Shown: in pieces, positions 39,704 to 48,656 of the stretch
Position numbering within the stretch: position 1 is the first letter of the stretch
Layout of the letters: each line of letters begins with the position of its first letter
DNA from: Bacteroides nordii WAL 11050 = JCM 12987
GTDB taxonomy: Bacteria > Bacteroidota > Bacteroidia > Bacteroidales > Bacteroidaceae
Assembly (NCBI GenBank): GCA_000613465.1
Contig: BAJA01000026.1
Coordinates: forward strand, 1-64,000
DNA: 64,000 nt
Direction: 5' to 3'
The notes under the pieces: generated by a model
Told to the model about the DNA's origin: nothing
Seen by the model: only the letters and a program-made list of their open reading frames with translations
The model's database searches: none
Made by a program: the position numbers and the translations under genes

Positions 39704-40558
39704 ATGAACTCATTAGCGCATAGATATTTAAATGTCAACGGGCAGTTGCTCGATCTCTCTGTCCCACAAGTGATGGGTATTCTGAATGTTACTCCTGATT
39801 CTTTTTATGCCGGAAGCCGGATGCAAACTGAGGCAGATATTGTCGGACGTGCACAACAAATATTGGCCGAAGGTGCTTCCATAATTGATATTGGTGCTTA
39901 CTCTTCCCGCCCTAATGCGGAAAACATCTCTGCCGAAGAAGAGATGCGTCGTTTACGGGTAGGATTGGAAATTGTGGTTCGTAATCATCCGGACGCTGTT
40001 ATTTCTGTAGATACGTTCCGGGCTGATGTGGCGGAACAATGTGTAAAGGAATATGGTGTTGCTATCATCAATGACATTGCAGCCGGAGAGATGGATCCGA
40101 AAATGTTTGAAACTGTTGCCCGGTTGGGAGTGCCTTATATCATGATGCATATGCAAGGTACACCTCAGAATATGCAATCTGAGCCACATTATGACGATTT
40201 GCTTAAGGAGGTATTTATGTATTTCGCCATGAAAGTGCAGCAGTTACGTGATTTGGGTGTGAAAGACATTATTCTTGATCCGGGCTTTGGCTTTGGTAAG
40301 ACGTTAGAGCATAATTATGAACTGATGGCACACCTTGAAGAATTCAGTATTTTCGAACTGCCTTTATTGGTGGGTGTTTCAAGAAAATCAATGATTTATC
40401 GTTTGCTTGGAGGTACGCCGCAAGACGCTCTGAACGGAACTACTGTATTGGATACGGTTGCTTTAATGAAGGGAGCCAATATCCTGCGGGTACATGATGT
40501 GCGTGAAGCAGTGGAAGCAGTAAGGATGGTGGAGAAAATTGTAAGTTATAAATTGTAA
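39704..40558 (+). CDS. folP: Dihydropteroate synthase
   Basis: The product is 284 aa. It joins dihydropterin pyrophosphate with p-aminobenzoate in folate synthesis and is the sulfonamide target. The first DHPS signature MGILNVTPDSF lies at 24-34; ADIVGRAQQILAEGASIIDIGAYSSRP, the second-motif-like DIILDPGFGFGKT and VGVSRKSMI follow. The start is fixed by the -7 box 28 bases upstream. The c-di-AMP synthase gene begins 8 bases after its stop, so they are co-transcribed. Confidence 0.97.
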   Translation: MNSLAHRYLNVNGQLLDLSVPQVMGILNVTPDSFYAGSRMQTEADIVGRAQQILAEGASIIDIGAYSSRPNAENISAEEEMRRLRVGLEIVVRNHPDAVISVDTFRADVAEQCVKEYGVAIINDIAAGEMDPKMFETVARLGVPYIMMHMQGTPQNMQSEPHYDDLLKEVFMYFAMKVQQLRDLGVKDIILDPGFGFGKTLEHNYELMAHLEEFSIFELPLLVGVSRKSMIYRLLGGTPQDALNGTTVLDTVALMKGANILRVHDVREAVEAVRMVEKIVSYKL

Positions 40559-40566
40559 ATGTTTAT

Positions 40567-41368
40567 ATGGGTGAATATCAAATAATAGCCATGGCTGCCG
40601 GTATGTTTTTTGAGTTTGGTATCAAAGATTTTATTGACATCCTGTTGGTGGCTTTCCTTTTGTACTATGTCTACAAATTGATGAAAGCTTCGGGTTCTAT
40701 CAAAGTGTTCACAGGTATTCTTGTGCTGATTCTGATGTGGCTGGTAGTAACTCAGGTGCTTGAGATGAAACTTCTGGGTTCTATTTTTAATACTTTGATG
40801 AATGTCGGTGTGCTGGCTCTGATTGTACTTTTTCAGGATGAGATACGCCGTTTTCTGCTTACGCTTGGTTCGCATCAGCATGTCAATGCCCTGGCGCGTT
40901 TTTTTTACCGGGAATAAAAAAGAGTCATTAGAACATGAAGATATCATGCCGGTGGTAATGGCATGTATCAGTATGGGTAAACAAAAGGTAGGCGCCCTGA
41001 TTGTGATTGAACACAATGTTCCTTTGGATGGGGTAGTACGTACCGGAGAAATTATTAATGCGGATGTAAATCAGCGTTTGATAGAAAATATTTTTTTCAA
41101 AAACAGTCCTTTGCATGATGGTGCGATGGTAATAAGTAAAAAGCGTATTAAAGCTGCCGGATGCATTCTGCCGGTATCTCACAATCTGGATATACCCAAA
41201 GAATTGGGGCTTCGTCATCGTGCTGCAATGGGGATATCACAGGAATCGGATGCGCATGCTATTATTGTATCTGAGGAGACCGGATCGATTTCTGTTGCTT
41301 ATCAGGGGCAGTTTTATCTTCGTTTGAGTGCCGAAGAGCTGGAAAGTTTATTAACGAAGAAATCCTAA
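40567..41368 (+). pseudogene. cdaA: CdaA-type diadenylate (c-di-AMP) synthase, frameshifted in a T8 tract
   Basis: The N-terminal frame gives three membrane segments (FIDILLVAFLLYYVYKLM, FTGILVLILMWLVVTQVLE, LMNVGVLALIVLFQDEIRRF) and ends FFYRE at 40917. The catalytic DAC domain lies in the +1 frame to 41368, with HDGAMVI, LGLRHRAAMG and SEETGSISVA. A run of eight T (40899-40906) marks the break; seven T would read ARFFTGNKKESLE and restore a protein of 266 aa, or 254 aa from the ATG at 40603, which may be the true start. CdaA makes the second messenger c-di-AMP from two ATP at the membrane. Confidence 0.9.
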
Positions 41369-41384
41369 AAATAATAGATATATT

Positions 41385-42923
41385 ATGGACAGACGAAATT
41401 TTATAAGAACAGGAGGTATGGCATTATTAGGTTCGTTGGCTGCAGGCTCAGCGTTGGCTATTCCTTCGGTGAAGGGAGCTTTGGGAGGAGCTGACCAGAA
41501 GGCGGCGCTTTCGCAGGCAATGAATCATTTTGGTGTGGGCGAAGAAGATATGAAGAAAGTATTGGCAACAGCCCTTGAAAAAGGAGGAGATTATGCTGAT
41601 CTCTTTTTTGAACATACCTTCACCAATGTAATCAGTTTGAAAGACGGGGCGGTGAATAGCTGTAATTCCTATATAGATTTTGGTATGGGGGTGCGTGTGC
41701 TGGCAGGCGATCAGACCGGTTATGCCTATGTGGAAAATGTGACACTTGACGATATGTTGAATGCTGCACGTACGGCTGCACGTATTGCATCCGGCAAGAA
41801 GAAATACGGTCCTGTACGTCTGGCAGAAAAAACATTGAAGAAAAACTATTATCCGATCACTACTCCTTGGGAGGAGATCAGTTTGAAAGATAAGATGCCT
41901 TATCTTCAAAAGCTGAATGACAAAATATTTGCACTGGATAAACGTGTGTCCAAAGTAATGGCCAATCAAAGTGATTCGACATCGCATATTCTTTTCTGTA
42001 ACAGTGAAGGCGTGATGTATTATGATTATCGACCTATGGTGACACTTGGTGCTGTCTGCATTATGGAGGAAAACGGAAAGACGGAAAACAGTTATGCTGC
42101 CCGTGCTTATCGTAAAGGGTTTGAGTTTCTGTCTGATGACCTGGTTGATATTTTGGCACGTGAAGCCGTAGATAATACAGCCATTCTTTTTAAAGCCATC
42201 AAGCCTAAAGGTGGAGAGATGCCTGTGGTGATGGGTGCAGGAGGTTCCGGTATCCTGTTGCACGAGGCTATCGGACATGCGTTTGAAGCAGATTTCAATC
42301 GTAAGAATGTATCTATTTTCTCCGATCAGTTGAATAAGAAAGTGTGCAATGAACATATTTCTGTAATAGATGATGGTACTATTCCTTTCAATCGTGGATC
42401 TGTAAACTTTGATGATGAGGGAGTGGAAGGACAGAAAACATATCTCGTTAAAGAAGGAGTTTTAACCAGTTATATGCACGACCGTATCAGTGCCAAACAT
42501 TATGGTATTGCTCCAACTGGAAACGGACGGCGTGAGACTTTCCGGAATATGCCGATTCCTCGTATGCGTGCTACGTATATGGAGCCGGGCAATATGAAAG
42601 AGGAAGATATTATAGCATCTGTGAAACAAGGTATTTTTGTCGATCAGTTTACAAACGGGCAGGTGCAGATTGGAGCAGGTGATTTTACTTTCTTCGTGAA
42701 ATCGGGTTATCTGATCGAAGATGGAAAATTGACACAACCCATTAAAGATATCAATATCATCGGGAATGGTCCGAAAGCATTGGCAGATATTACTATGGTG
42801 GCTAATAATGACAAGATTGATAATGGTACCTGGACTTGCGGAAAGGATGGACAATCTTGTCCGGTGACTTGTGGTATGCCTTCGGCGTTGGTTAGTAAAC
42901 TGACCGTTGGAGGAGAAAACTGA
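41385..42923 (+). CDS. tldD: TldD-family zinc protease subunit with Tat-like N-terminus
   Basis: The product is 512 aa. The metalloprotease motif HEAIGH (H293 to H298, HExxxH) is present, with VMGAGGSGILLHEA before it and the family GNGRRETFRNMPIPRMRATYMEPG after. TldD forms a heterodimer with TldE that degrades unfolded or ribosomally made peptides, as in microcin B17 maturation and CcdA turnover. Unusually it begins DRRNFIRTGGMALLGSLAAG, a twin-arginine-type signal, suggesting export. It is followed by tldE after 112 bases that contain repeat sequence. Confidence 0.92.
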   Translation: MDRRNFIRTGGMALLGSLAAGSALAIPSVKGALGGADQKAALSQAMNHFGVGEEDMKKVLATALEKGGDYADLFFEHTFTNVISLKDGAVNSCNSYIDFGMGVRVLAGDQTGYAYVENVTLDDMLNAARTAARIASGKKKYGPVRLAEKTLKKNYYPITTPWEEISLKDKMPYLQKLNDKIFALDKRVSKVMANQSDSTSHILFCNSEGVMYYDYRPMVTLGAVCIMEENGKTENSYAARAYRKGFEFLSDDLVDILAREAVDNTAILFKAIKPKGGEMPVVMGAGGSGILLHEAIGHAFEADFNRKNVSIFSDQLNKKVCNEHISVIDDGTIPFNRGSVNFDDEGVEGQKTYLVKEGVLTSYMHDRISAKHYGIAPTGNGRRETFRNMPIPRMRATYMEPGNMKEEDIIASVKQGIFVDQFTNGQVQIGAGDFTFFVKSGYLIEDGKLTQPIKDINIIGNGPKALADITMVANNDKIDNGTWTCGKDGQSCPVTCGMPSALVSKLTVGGEN

Positions 42924-42934
42924 GGAAACAGTGA

Positions 42935-43032
42935 GAACTAAAAATTAGAAATTAAAAATTAAAGTTGAAATTTCGCGGAATGTGGTAAAGATATATATTT
43001 AGTTCCCGACTTTCGACTCTCAACTTTCAACT
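42935..43032. repeat. Intergenic inverted-repeat element between tldD and tldE
   Basis: GAACTAAA (42935-42942) pairs with TTTAGTTC (42998-43005), and AGTTGAAA (42963-42970) pairs with TTTCAACT (43025-43032). The sequence is built of AATTAAAAATTAAAG-like and CTCAACTTTCAACTC-like words of the kind that are often dispersed between Bacteroides genes. The last pair ends four bases before the tldE ATG. Confidence 0.45.
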
Positions 43033-43035
43033 CTT

Positions 43036-44355
43036 ATGATTTCAGATAGCAATAAAAAACTGGCACAATGGGCAATGGATTATGCCTTGAAGAATGGTTG
43101 TCAGCAAGCAAAAGTGAATCTTTATGCCGGATCAAACTCTTCTTTTGAGTTGCGTGATGCCAAAATGGACCGTTTACAGCAGGCTTCGGAAAATGGCCTG
43201 ACCATTTTCTTATATGTAAACGGACGCTATGGAACCTATTCTACCAATCGGCTGGATAAGAAAGAACTTGAAACATTTATAAAGAATGGTATTGACTCTA
43301 CCCGTTATCTGGCAAAGGATGAGGCACGTGTATTGCCGGATGCTTCCCGCTATTATAAAGGGGGAAGCCCCGATTTGAAGTTGTTGGATGCGAAATTCTC
43401 TTCCATCCGTCCCGATGATAAAGTAGCATTGGCAAAAGCGGTTGCCGAAGAGGCACTGGGTAGAGATGACCGTATTATTTCTGTCAGCTCTTCTTATAGC
43501 GATGGAGATAATTTTGGATACCGGATCACCAGTAATGGTTTTGAAGGAGAAACAAAATCAAGTTGGTATTCTCTTTATGCCGAGGTTGCAATAAAGGGCG
43601 AAGGAGAGGCACGCCCTTCTGCTGGTTGGTATGAATCATCACTCTATTTTGATAAACTGGTGAAAGAAGGCGTCGGGCAGAAAGCTCTGGAACGCGTCTT
43701 GCGTAAGGTAGGACAAAGAAAAGCGAAATCCGGTAAATATACGATGGTGGTGGATCCAATGAATGTCAGTCAGCTACTAAGTCCCTTGGTAGATGCTCTT
43801 TATGGATCTTCTCTTCAGCAGAAAAATTCTTTCCTGCTGGATAAACTGAACGAAAAAGTACTGGCCGATAAGATGACATTAATAGACGAACCGCATCTGC
43901 AACAGGCATCTGGCGCCCGCTATTTTGATAGTGAAGGCGTAGCAACAGAACGACGTCCGGTTTTTGAGAATGGAGTGTTGAAAACTTATTTTATTGATAC
44001 CTATAATGCCAGAAAGATGGGAGTTTCTCCAACTATTAACTCACCCTCTATTCTAGTCATGCAAACGGGCTTAAAGGATCTCGACGGGCTGGTAGCCGGA
44101 GTGGACCATGGAATTCTTGTGACAGGCTTTAATGGGGGGAACTGTAATAGTTCTACAGGAGACTTTTCGTATGGTATCGAAGGGTTCCTTATTGAAAATG
44201 GGAAGCTGACACAGCCTGTATCCGAAATGAATGTGACTGGTAATATGTTGACTCTCTGGTCGTCGTTGTCCGAAACAGGAAACGATCCGCGGTTGTCTTC
44301 ATCCTGGCGTATCCCGTCATTGGTCTTTGAAGGGGTAGACTTTAGCGGACTCTAA
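43036..44355 (+). CDS. tldE: TldE/PmbA-family protein, partner of TldD
   Basis: The product is 439 aa. It has the PmbA/TldD fold without the HExxxH motif, as expected for the non-metal TldE subunit: GSNSSFELRDAKMDRLQQASE (about 32-52), SGKYTMVVDPMNVSQLLSPL, TNNARKMG-like TYNARKMGVSPTINSPS, and GFNGGNCNSSTGDFSYGIEGFLIENG near the end. No signal peptide is visible, whereas TldD has one, so either the pair is split across the membrane or one signal is misread. It is the last gene of the folP transcript, followed by a hairpin. Confidence 0.92.
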   Translation: MISDSNKKLAQWAMDYALKNGCQQAKVNLYAGSNSSFELRDAKMDRLQQASENGLTIFLYVNGRYGTYSTNRLDKKELETFIKNGIDSTRYLAKDEARVLPDASRYYKGGSPDLKLLDAKFSSIRPDDKVALAKAVAEEALGRDDRIISVSSSYSDGDNFGYRITSNGFEGETKSSWYSLYAEVAIKGEGEARPSAGWYESSLYFDKLVKEGVGQKALERVLRKVGQRKAKSGKYTMVVDPMNVSQLLSPLVDALYGSSLQQKNSFLLDKLNEKVLADKMTLIDEPHLQQASGARYFDSEGVATERRPVFENGVLKTYFIDTYNARKMGVSPTINSPSILVMQTGLKDLDGLVAGVDHGILVTGFNGGNCNSSTGDFSYGIEGFLIENGKLTQPVSEMNVTGNMLTLWSSLSETGNDPRLSSSWRIPSLVFEGVDFSGL

Positions 44356-44389
44356 ATTAATCTTATACAAATCTTTCCGAAGCACACTT

Positions 44390-44449
44390 GCATCCTGTAC
44401 ACTATTTCTTGGCATTTCAATGACAAAAGCTGAGAGGTGTGCAGGATGC
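44390..44449 (+). terminator. Hairpin after tldE
   Basis: GCATCCTGTACAC (44390-44402) and GTGTGCAGGATGC (44437-44449) pair over 13 bp with one G-T wobble; TCTCTTTT follows. It is the likely end of the folP-cdaA-tldD-tldE transcript. Confidence 0.65.
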
Positions 44450-44563
44450 TCTCTTTTATATGATCACTACCGTGTTTACTACTTTAAGTGTGTAAACCAA
44501 TACTTATCATACAATCAGACTACCCTATTTCTGCCTGTAATAAATCAAATGGAAAGAATCAAT

Positions 44564-44649
44564 AACATGGGGATGTTGTCGGTGAAAACATCCCCATGTT
44601 GTGAATCAGAACATCCGGGTGTTTTGCTTAACAACATCCGGATGTTCTG
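44564..44649. repeat. Two tandem related hairpins
   Basis: Hairpin 1 is AACATGGGGATGTT (44564-44577) with AACATCCCCATGTT (44587-44600), perfect. Hairpin 2 is CAGAACATCCGGGTGTT (44607-44623) with AACATCCGGATGTTCTG (44633-44649), 17 bp with one wobble. All four arms share the core AACATSCSGATGTT-like word, and AACATCCGGATGTT is itself palindromic, so arms could also pair across hairpins. Confidence 0.7.
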
Positions 44650-44710
44650 TATCCTTAAATCTAAAGAAGAGTACGAAAGGATTAGTAGATAATGCTTTGC
44701 ATGATAGCTG

Positions 44711-45723
44711 TTAATTCAGCATTAAACTCATATAAGGTTGTAATGGAGAGAGGAGCTTTTCGCATAGTTCCCCGATGGTCAATTGCCGGTGGCTACCTAA
44801 CAACCGCTCTTTACTGAATTTACATTTTCCTTTGTAAAGGTAGTAGTAGCCATTATTTATAGCCAATTGTTCGTCTGTTAGCTTTATGTTCATTTCAATT
44901 TCCGGATGCAAGGCCGCATGGAACTGTAAAATAGTTCTGGCATCAATGATACGTGCCATGCCGAGGGGATATTGTTCTTCGGCAGCCATAGGGGGAGTAA
45001 TCATTGTTATAGCGTCGGTACCTGCTTCCTGCCGGATATGATAGAGCAATGCTTTTTCAATTTCGCTGTTTTCTGTCAGCAATTCATTTATTTGTAATCC
45101 ATTACCATTCGGATAAACAACGGCTATGCCTGCTATCTGCTCCTGAACGGTAGCTATGTAGAATGTGCCTTTACTGATAAGCAGATCTGCAAAAATTACT
45201 TTAAAGTCACTAAAAGTATGCTGAATACAGCAAGAGCGCTCAGACATTTTTTTATCGAGATATTGATATACTTCTTCATTGGCATCTGCTAATTTCGTTA
45301 TGAAGATATCCGGCACAGGACTTATGTCCCATTGTGATATTTTTTTCTCCGAATAACGAAATACAGGCATATACCCATACGCGCATAATAATCAAACAAC
45401 CAGGGCTCTGCGGGGATTAGTGTACTAAGAACTACGCGATTATACCTCATACGTGCAAATGCCTGTGAAAGTAACTCACGCATGACTCCGTTTCCCCGGA
45501 AATCGGGATGGGTACAAGCACCGGAGATATATGAGGTCTGGATTTGTTCGCCACAAAAAGTCATAGGATAGGGTATCATCTGAAGTGCAGAGACTACTTC
45601 CTTACCACTTTCTATAGCAATATTTACTTCGTCATTATAACGCAGGCGAAAATACATATCGATGAACGCATCGCTATCGTCAAAACAAAGTTTCCACAAA
45701 GCTTTTATCTGTTGTTTGGTCAT
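44711..45723 (-). pseudogene. GNAT-family N-acetyltransferase (Eis-like layout), frameshifted
   Basis: The start at 45723 (MTKQQIKALWKLCFDD) gives a GNAT domain with the acetyl-CoA loop CTHPDFRGNGVMRELL. This frame ends at 45322, while the rest, MPVFRYSEKKISQWD onward, is in another frame to 44711. Restoring one T (GGTAT to GGTTAT on the coding strand, about 45373) joins them as FDYYARMGYMPVFRYSEKK and gives 337 aa. The length and the N-terminal GNAT plus C-terminal half recall Eis/GNAT tandem proteins, for which the substrate is unknown here. The stop of the DUF2156 gene lies 9 bases upstream of its start. Confidence 0.82.
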
Positions 45724-45732
45724 TTCTTTATT

Positions 45733-46650
45733 TTACCATTTAATCATTTCCAGGGGATGTTCTTTAAAGCATGCCATATACTTCTCCAGAATAGTAACGG
45801 GCTGGTAGGATAGTTTGGCTTTTCGCAGACCTTCAATACCCAAATCCTCTTCGCGGTTAATGTAGATATATTGTTCGGGGATGTGATTGGCAAATTCATA
45901 GTTGATCATGGCATAAGCCCCGTCAATTGTTGTATCAGCTTTTTCTACATGTACACCGAAAGTCTCTTTGTTGATAGGCATCCCGAAAGTGAATGCAACG
46001 ATCTTGCCGTCGACGTGAAGTATCCCACCTGTTAACCCTAATGCTTCGAAATGATTCAATGCATAAATCAGGGCACGACGTTCATTACCGGTACCTTCCT
46101 GTTGGTCACAGTTATTCACTTTACACCATTCGGCTTCCAGATCTAAACATTCCTGAATACGATCAGGAGTGATAGGGGTATATTCATAGTTGCTGTATGT
46201 ATTTCGGAATTTATTGATATGGTTTCGCTTCGACTGGAATTTTTTTCCTTTTAGCGTAGCCAGATCGGTGTGCAGGTAGATATAATCGGCATAGTCTCTG
46301 TCGGCAGTAAATGTAAACTGTCCCGGCATAATCTCCTCGAGTTCTTCTCTCATACATGAACACACGCCTAACATACAGAACGGTTGCCCTTCCTGATTTG
46401 CGTCTTCAATGAGCATGTCCAGTACCTTTTTCAGATTTCCTTTTCCGACAGGCATCATATAGGCCAGTTCGTCTCCAACCCAGAATTTGAATGCCAGGAA
46501 ATCGTCAATGATGGCGAACTGGGTGTTATACAGAAATCTCCAACTGCAAAGGTTGGAAAAAGAAAGGTCGCAATTACGGCGACTACTGTTCATCGTGTAA
46601 GATGTAATGGTATCCTTGTCCTGGATAGTAATATCCTTAAAATTTATCAT
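45733..46650 (-). CDS. DUF2156/phosphatidylglycerol lysyltransferase-like protein
   Basis: The product is 305 aa and soluble. It matches the DUF2156 (LPG synthase C-terminal) pattern: NLCSWRFLYNTQFA (about 35-48), KGKKFQSKRNHINKF, NHFEALGLTGGILHVDGKIVAF and NREEDLGIEGLRKAKLSYQP near the end. These are GNAT-fold proteins that in full MprF enzymes transfer lysine from tRNA to lipid. Without a membrane part its acceptor is unknown. It is transcribed with the GNAT gene downstream (9-base gap). Confidence 0.88.
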   Translation of the reverse strand: MINFKDITIQDKDTITSYTMNSSRRNCDLSFSNLCSWRFLYNTQFAIIDDFLAFKFWVGDELAYMMPVGKGNLKKVLDMLIEDANQEGQPFCMLGVCSCMREELEEIMPGQFTFTADRDYADYIYLHTDLATLKGKKFQSKRNHINKFRNTYSNYEYTPITPDRIQECLDLEAEWCKVNNCDQQEGTGNERRALIYALNHFEALGLTGGILHVDGKIVAFTFGMPINKETFGVHVEKADTTIDGAYAMINYEFANHIPEQYIYINREEDLGIEGLRKAKLSYQPVTILEKYMACFKEHPLEMIKW

Positions 46651-46705
46651 ATAAAAATCTATTTTGCATTTCGCTTAATAATATAACAATTAGAGGACGT
46701 TTTTG

Positions 46706-47401
46706 TTAGAGAAGACCTAATAATCGGAGAATTGTTGGAGTTAATAATGCAGTAAATATTCCGTTTAATGTCAATCCCAGACTGGCATACGCTCCATATT
46801 TACTGCTGATATCCATCGCAGTGGAGGTTCCTACCGCATGAGCAGCGGTTCCCATGGATAATCCCTGGGCTATCGGACTACCTACATGCATCAGTTTCAT
46901 TGTTTTGAATCCGAGTATAGCCCCCAGTAATCCGACACAGACTACTACTGCTGCTGTCAGCGAAGGAATACCTCCCAAGCTTTTGGTTACTTCCATGGCA
47001 ATAGGAGTGGTTACGGATTTCGGAGCCAGAGAGAGAATAACTTCTTGTGAAGCTCCCATTAGTTTGGCTATCAGTACAACGGAAACAACTCCGACAAAAC
47101 AGCCTGCCAACTGTGATAATAATATGGGTAGCAATTGTTTTTTGATCGTTTCCAACTGCAAATACAGGGGTACGCCCAGCGCTACTACTGCCGGTTTAAG
47201 CCAGAATTCAATCAGGTGGCCGCCTTCATTGTAGGTCTCATAACTGATATGGGTTATTTTCAGAAAAATGATAAGGACGGCTATAGTGAGTAGAATAGGA
47301 TTCAGCAAAAGAAATCCCGTTTTCTTTTGCAGTAACTTGGCAAAGAAGTAAATCCCGAAGGTGATAGCCAACAGGAAGAATTCATTTTCTAAATAATTCA
47401 T
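46706..47401 (-). CDS. lrgB: LrgB-family membrane protein
   Basis: The product is 231 aa with about six to seven membrane segments and the family motifs KSVTTPIAMEVTKSLGG and GTAAHAVGTSTAMD. LrgB pairs with LrgA; the pair is compared with holin/antiholin systems in Staphylococcus and with pyruvate or glycolate transport elsewhere (for example plant PLGG1). Its start overlaps the lrgA stop by four bases. Confidence 0.93.
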   Translation of the reverse strand: MNYLENEFFLLAITFGIYFFAKLLQKKTGFLLLNPILLTIAVLIIFLKITHISYETYNEGGHLIEFWLKPAVVALGVPLYLQLETIKKQLLPILLSQLAGCFVGVVSVVLIAKLMGASQEVILSLAPKSVTTPIAMEVTKSLGGIPSLTAAVVVCVGLLGAILGFKTMKLMHVGSPIAQGLSMGTAAHAVGTSTAMDISSKYGAYASLGLTLNGIFTALLTPTILRLLGLL

Positions 47402-47736
47402 TTGATTTTACGTGTTAATTGGTGAACCCATCCGGTGACAACAAGCACCAGGATGGTACTGATAAGGGTTGCAACTACTATCGGCCAGAATTGTGCCTCA
47501 ATGATGTCAAAATAGAGCATAAGGGCAACTCCTGGTGGAATAAAGAAGAATCCCAGATTAGCAACTAAGAAGTCGGACATACCTTGCACCCAATGCAACT
47601 TGATCCAACCCAATTTCAGAAACAGGGTGAGCAGCAACATTCCTATGATGCTGGACGGGAGCTTAATTCCCGTGAGAAAAACAATCAATTCACCCAAAGC
47701 CAAACAGCCAAATAAAATGGCACACTGACGTATCAT
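47398..47736 (-). CDS. lrgA: LrgA/CidA-family membrane protein
   Basis: The product is 112 aa with four hydrophobic segments: ILFGCLALGELIVFLTG, IIGMLLLTLFLKLGW, LVANLGFFFIPPGVALMLYF and IVVATLISTILVLVVTGWV. The conserved FFIPPGVALM is typical of LrgA/CidA. It is the first gene of the lrgAB unit, with a -7 box about 30 bases upstream. The role in murein hydrolase control or small-acid transport cannot be told from sequence. Confidence 0.92.
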   Translation of the reverse strand: MIRQCAILFGCLALGELIVFLTGIKLPSSIIGMLLLTLFLKLGWIKLHWVQGMSDFLVANLGFFFIPPGVALMLYFDIIEAQFWPIVVATLISTILVLVVTGWVHQLTRKIK

Positions 47737-47766
47737 ATTTTATACCTATTGAATTTGAAAACGGTG

Positions 47767-47774
47767 CAAAGTTA
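47767..47774 (-). promoter_or_regulatory. Bacteroides -7 box of lrgAB
   Basis: On the minus strand it reads TAACTTTG, an exact TAnnTTTG match about 30 bases before the lrgA start. No clear -33 element. Confidence 0.55.
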
Positions 47775-47880
47775 TGAAATAAGTAGGAGAGTTGTCACTG
47801 TTTTCCGTGAAGAAATTATTTTAACCATTCAATTGTATGAAAAAAAACAATGAAAAAAGGAATAGAAAGGAAAATATATA

Positions 47881-47888
47881 TATTTTTG
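47881..47888 (+). promoter_or_regulatory. Bacteroides -7 box of the 47.9-51.0 kb operon
   Basis: TATTTTTG, an exact TAnnTTTG match, 56 bases before the first start codon of the three-gene envelope operon. Confidence 0.55.
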
Positions 47889-47943
47889 CAAATATCAATG
47901 TCCGATTTAAAAAACGAATATTAACTACTAAAACAAGACGAAT

Positions 47944-48626
47944 ATGAAGAAGAACTTACTAATCAGCGTTTTCACGGTTTTTGCCCTGATGTTATCTGTA
48001 AATACCTTTGCACAAGAAAAGGCTACCAAGAAAGACTACAAAACAATGGCAAAACAGGAGAAAGTTTTGAACAATGAACTGAAAAAAAAGGCACTTAAAG
48101 ATGCACGTAAAGAAGCTAAGAAATTAACAAAAGAAGGGTTTAAAACTCCAATTGGGAAATTACCATTAGATAAGCAGATAGAGAATGCGTGGCAGAAGCA
48201 GGCAGAAATGACTCCGGACGGAACTCCGTTCTGGTATGTTGCTTCTTCAAGAGCTATTGGTGGTAATCAGTCTTCTGCTGTTTTGCAGGCAACCAATGCT
48301 GCCAAGATAGAACTTGCGGGGCAGATTCAAACAAAAGTGTCTCAGCTGATTGAGCAAAAGTGGCCAATGATGATATGGGACAGGAAGAAGCTGCCAGTCT
48401 TTCAAGTGTAGTTGCTGCCAGTAAAAGTGTGATTTCGGCTACTTTGGGACGTATCACGCCATTGGTAGAAGTATATAGAACGCTTGAAAACAAAAATGTA
48501 GAGGTGATGGTAACACTTGGGTATAGCCTGGAATCTGCGAATAAGGCTGCGATTAGTGCAGTACGTGCCGAATTGGCAAAGAAGTCGGAAGACCTGGCCA
48601 AAGAACTGGATAAGTTAGGATATTAA
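47944..48626 (+). pseudogene. Secreted LPP20-like protein, frameshifted in an A tract
   Basis: The start gives a signal peptide (MKKNLLISVFTVFALML, cleaved at FA|Q) and a Lys/Ala-rich helical region, then the domain AEMTPDGTPFWYVASSRAIGG that resembles LPP20-type proteins. The frame ends at 48411. The -1 frame continues from about 48355 with VANDDMGQEEAASLSSVVAAS to LAKELDKLGY. Adding one A to CAAAAG at about 48356 gives SQLIEQKVANDDMGQ and a 227-aa protein. It is the first gene of an envelope operon; the function is unknown. Confidence 0.8.
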
Positions 48627-48656
48627 AGATCGATTATTAAAAAGGGAAAGATTTGA

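Larger units (their letters stand above)
44356..44710. other. Repeat-rich intergenic region after tldE
   Basis: This 355-base gap holds three hairpins (44390-44449, 44564-44600, 44607-44649). A 90-codon frame at 44420-44692 crosses all later hairpins; it has no start signal or family resemblance and was not called as a gene. Confidence 0.6.

Noticed and set aside
44420..44692. Open frame of 90 codons on the plus strand
   Set aside because: It crosses two hairpins, has no family resemblance and lacks codon patterns like the neighbours; hairpin repeats explain its length.
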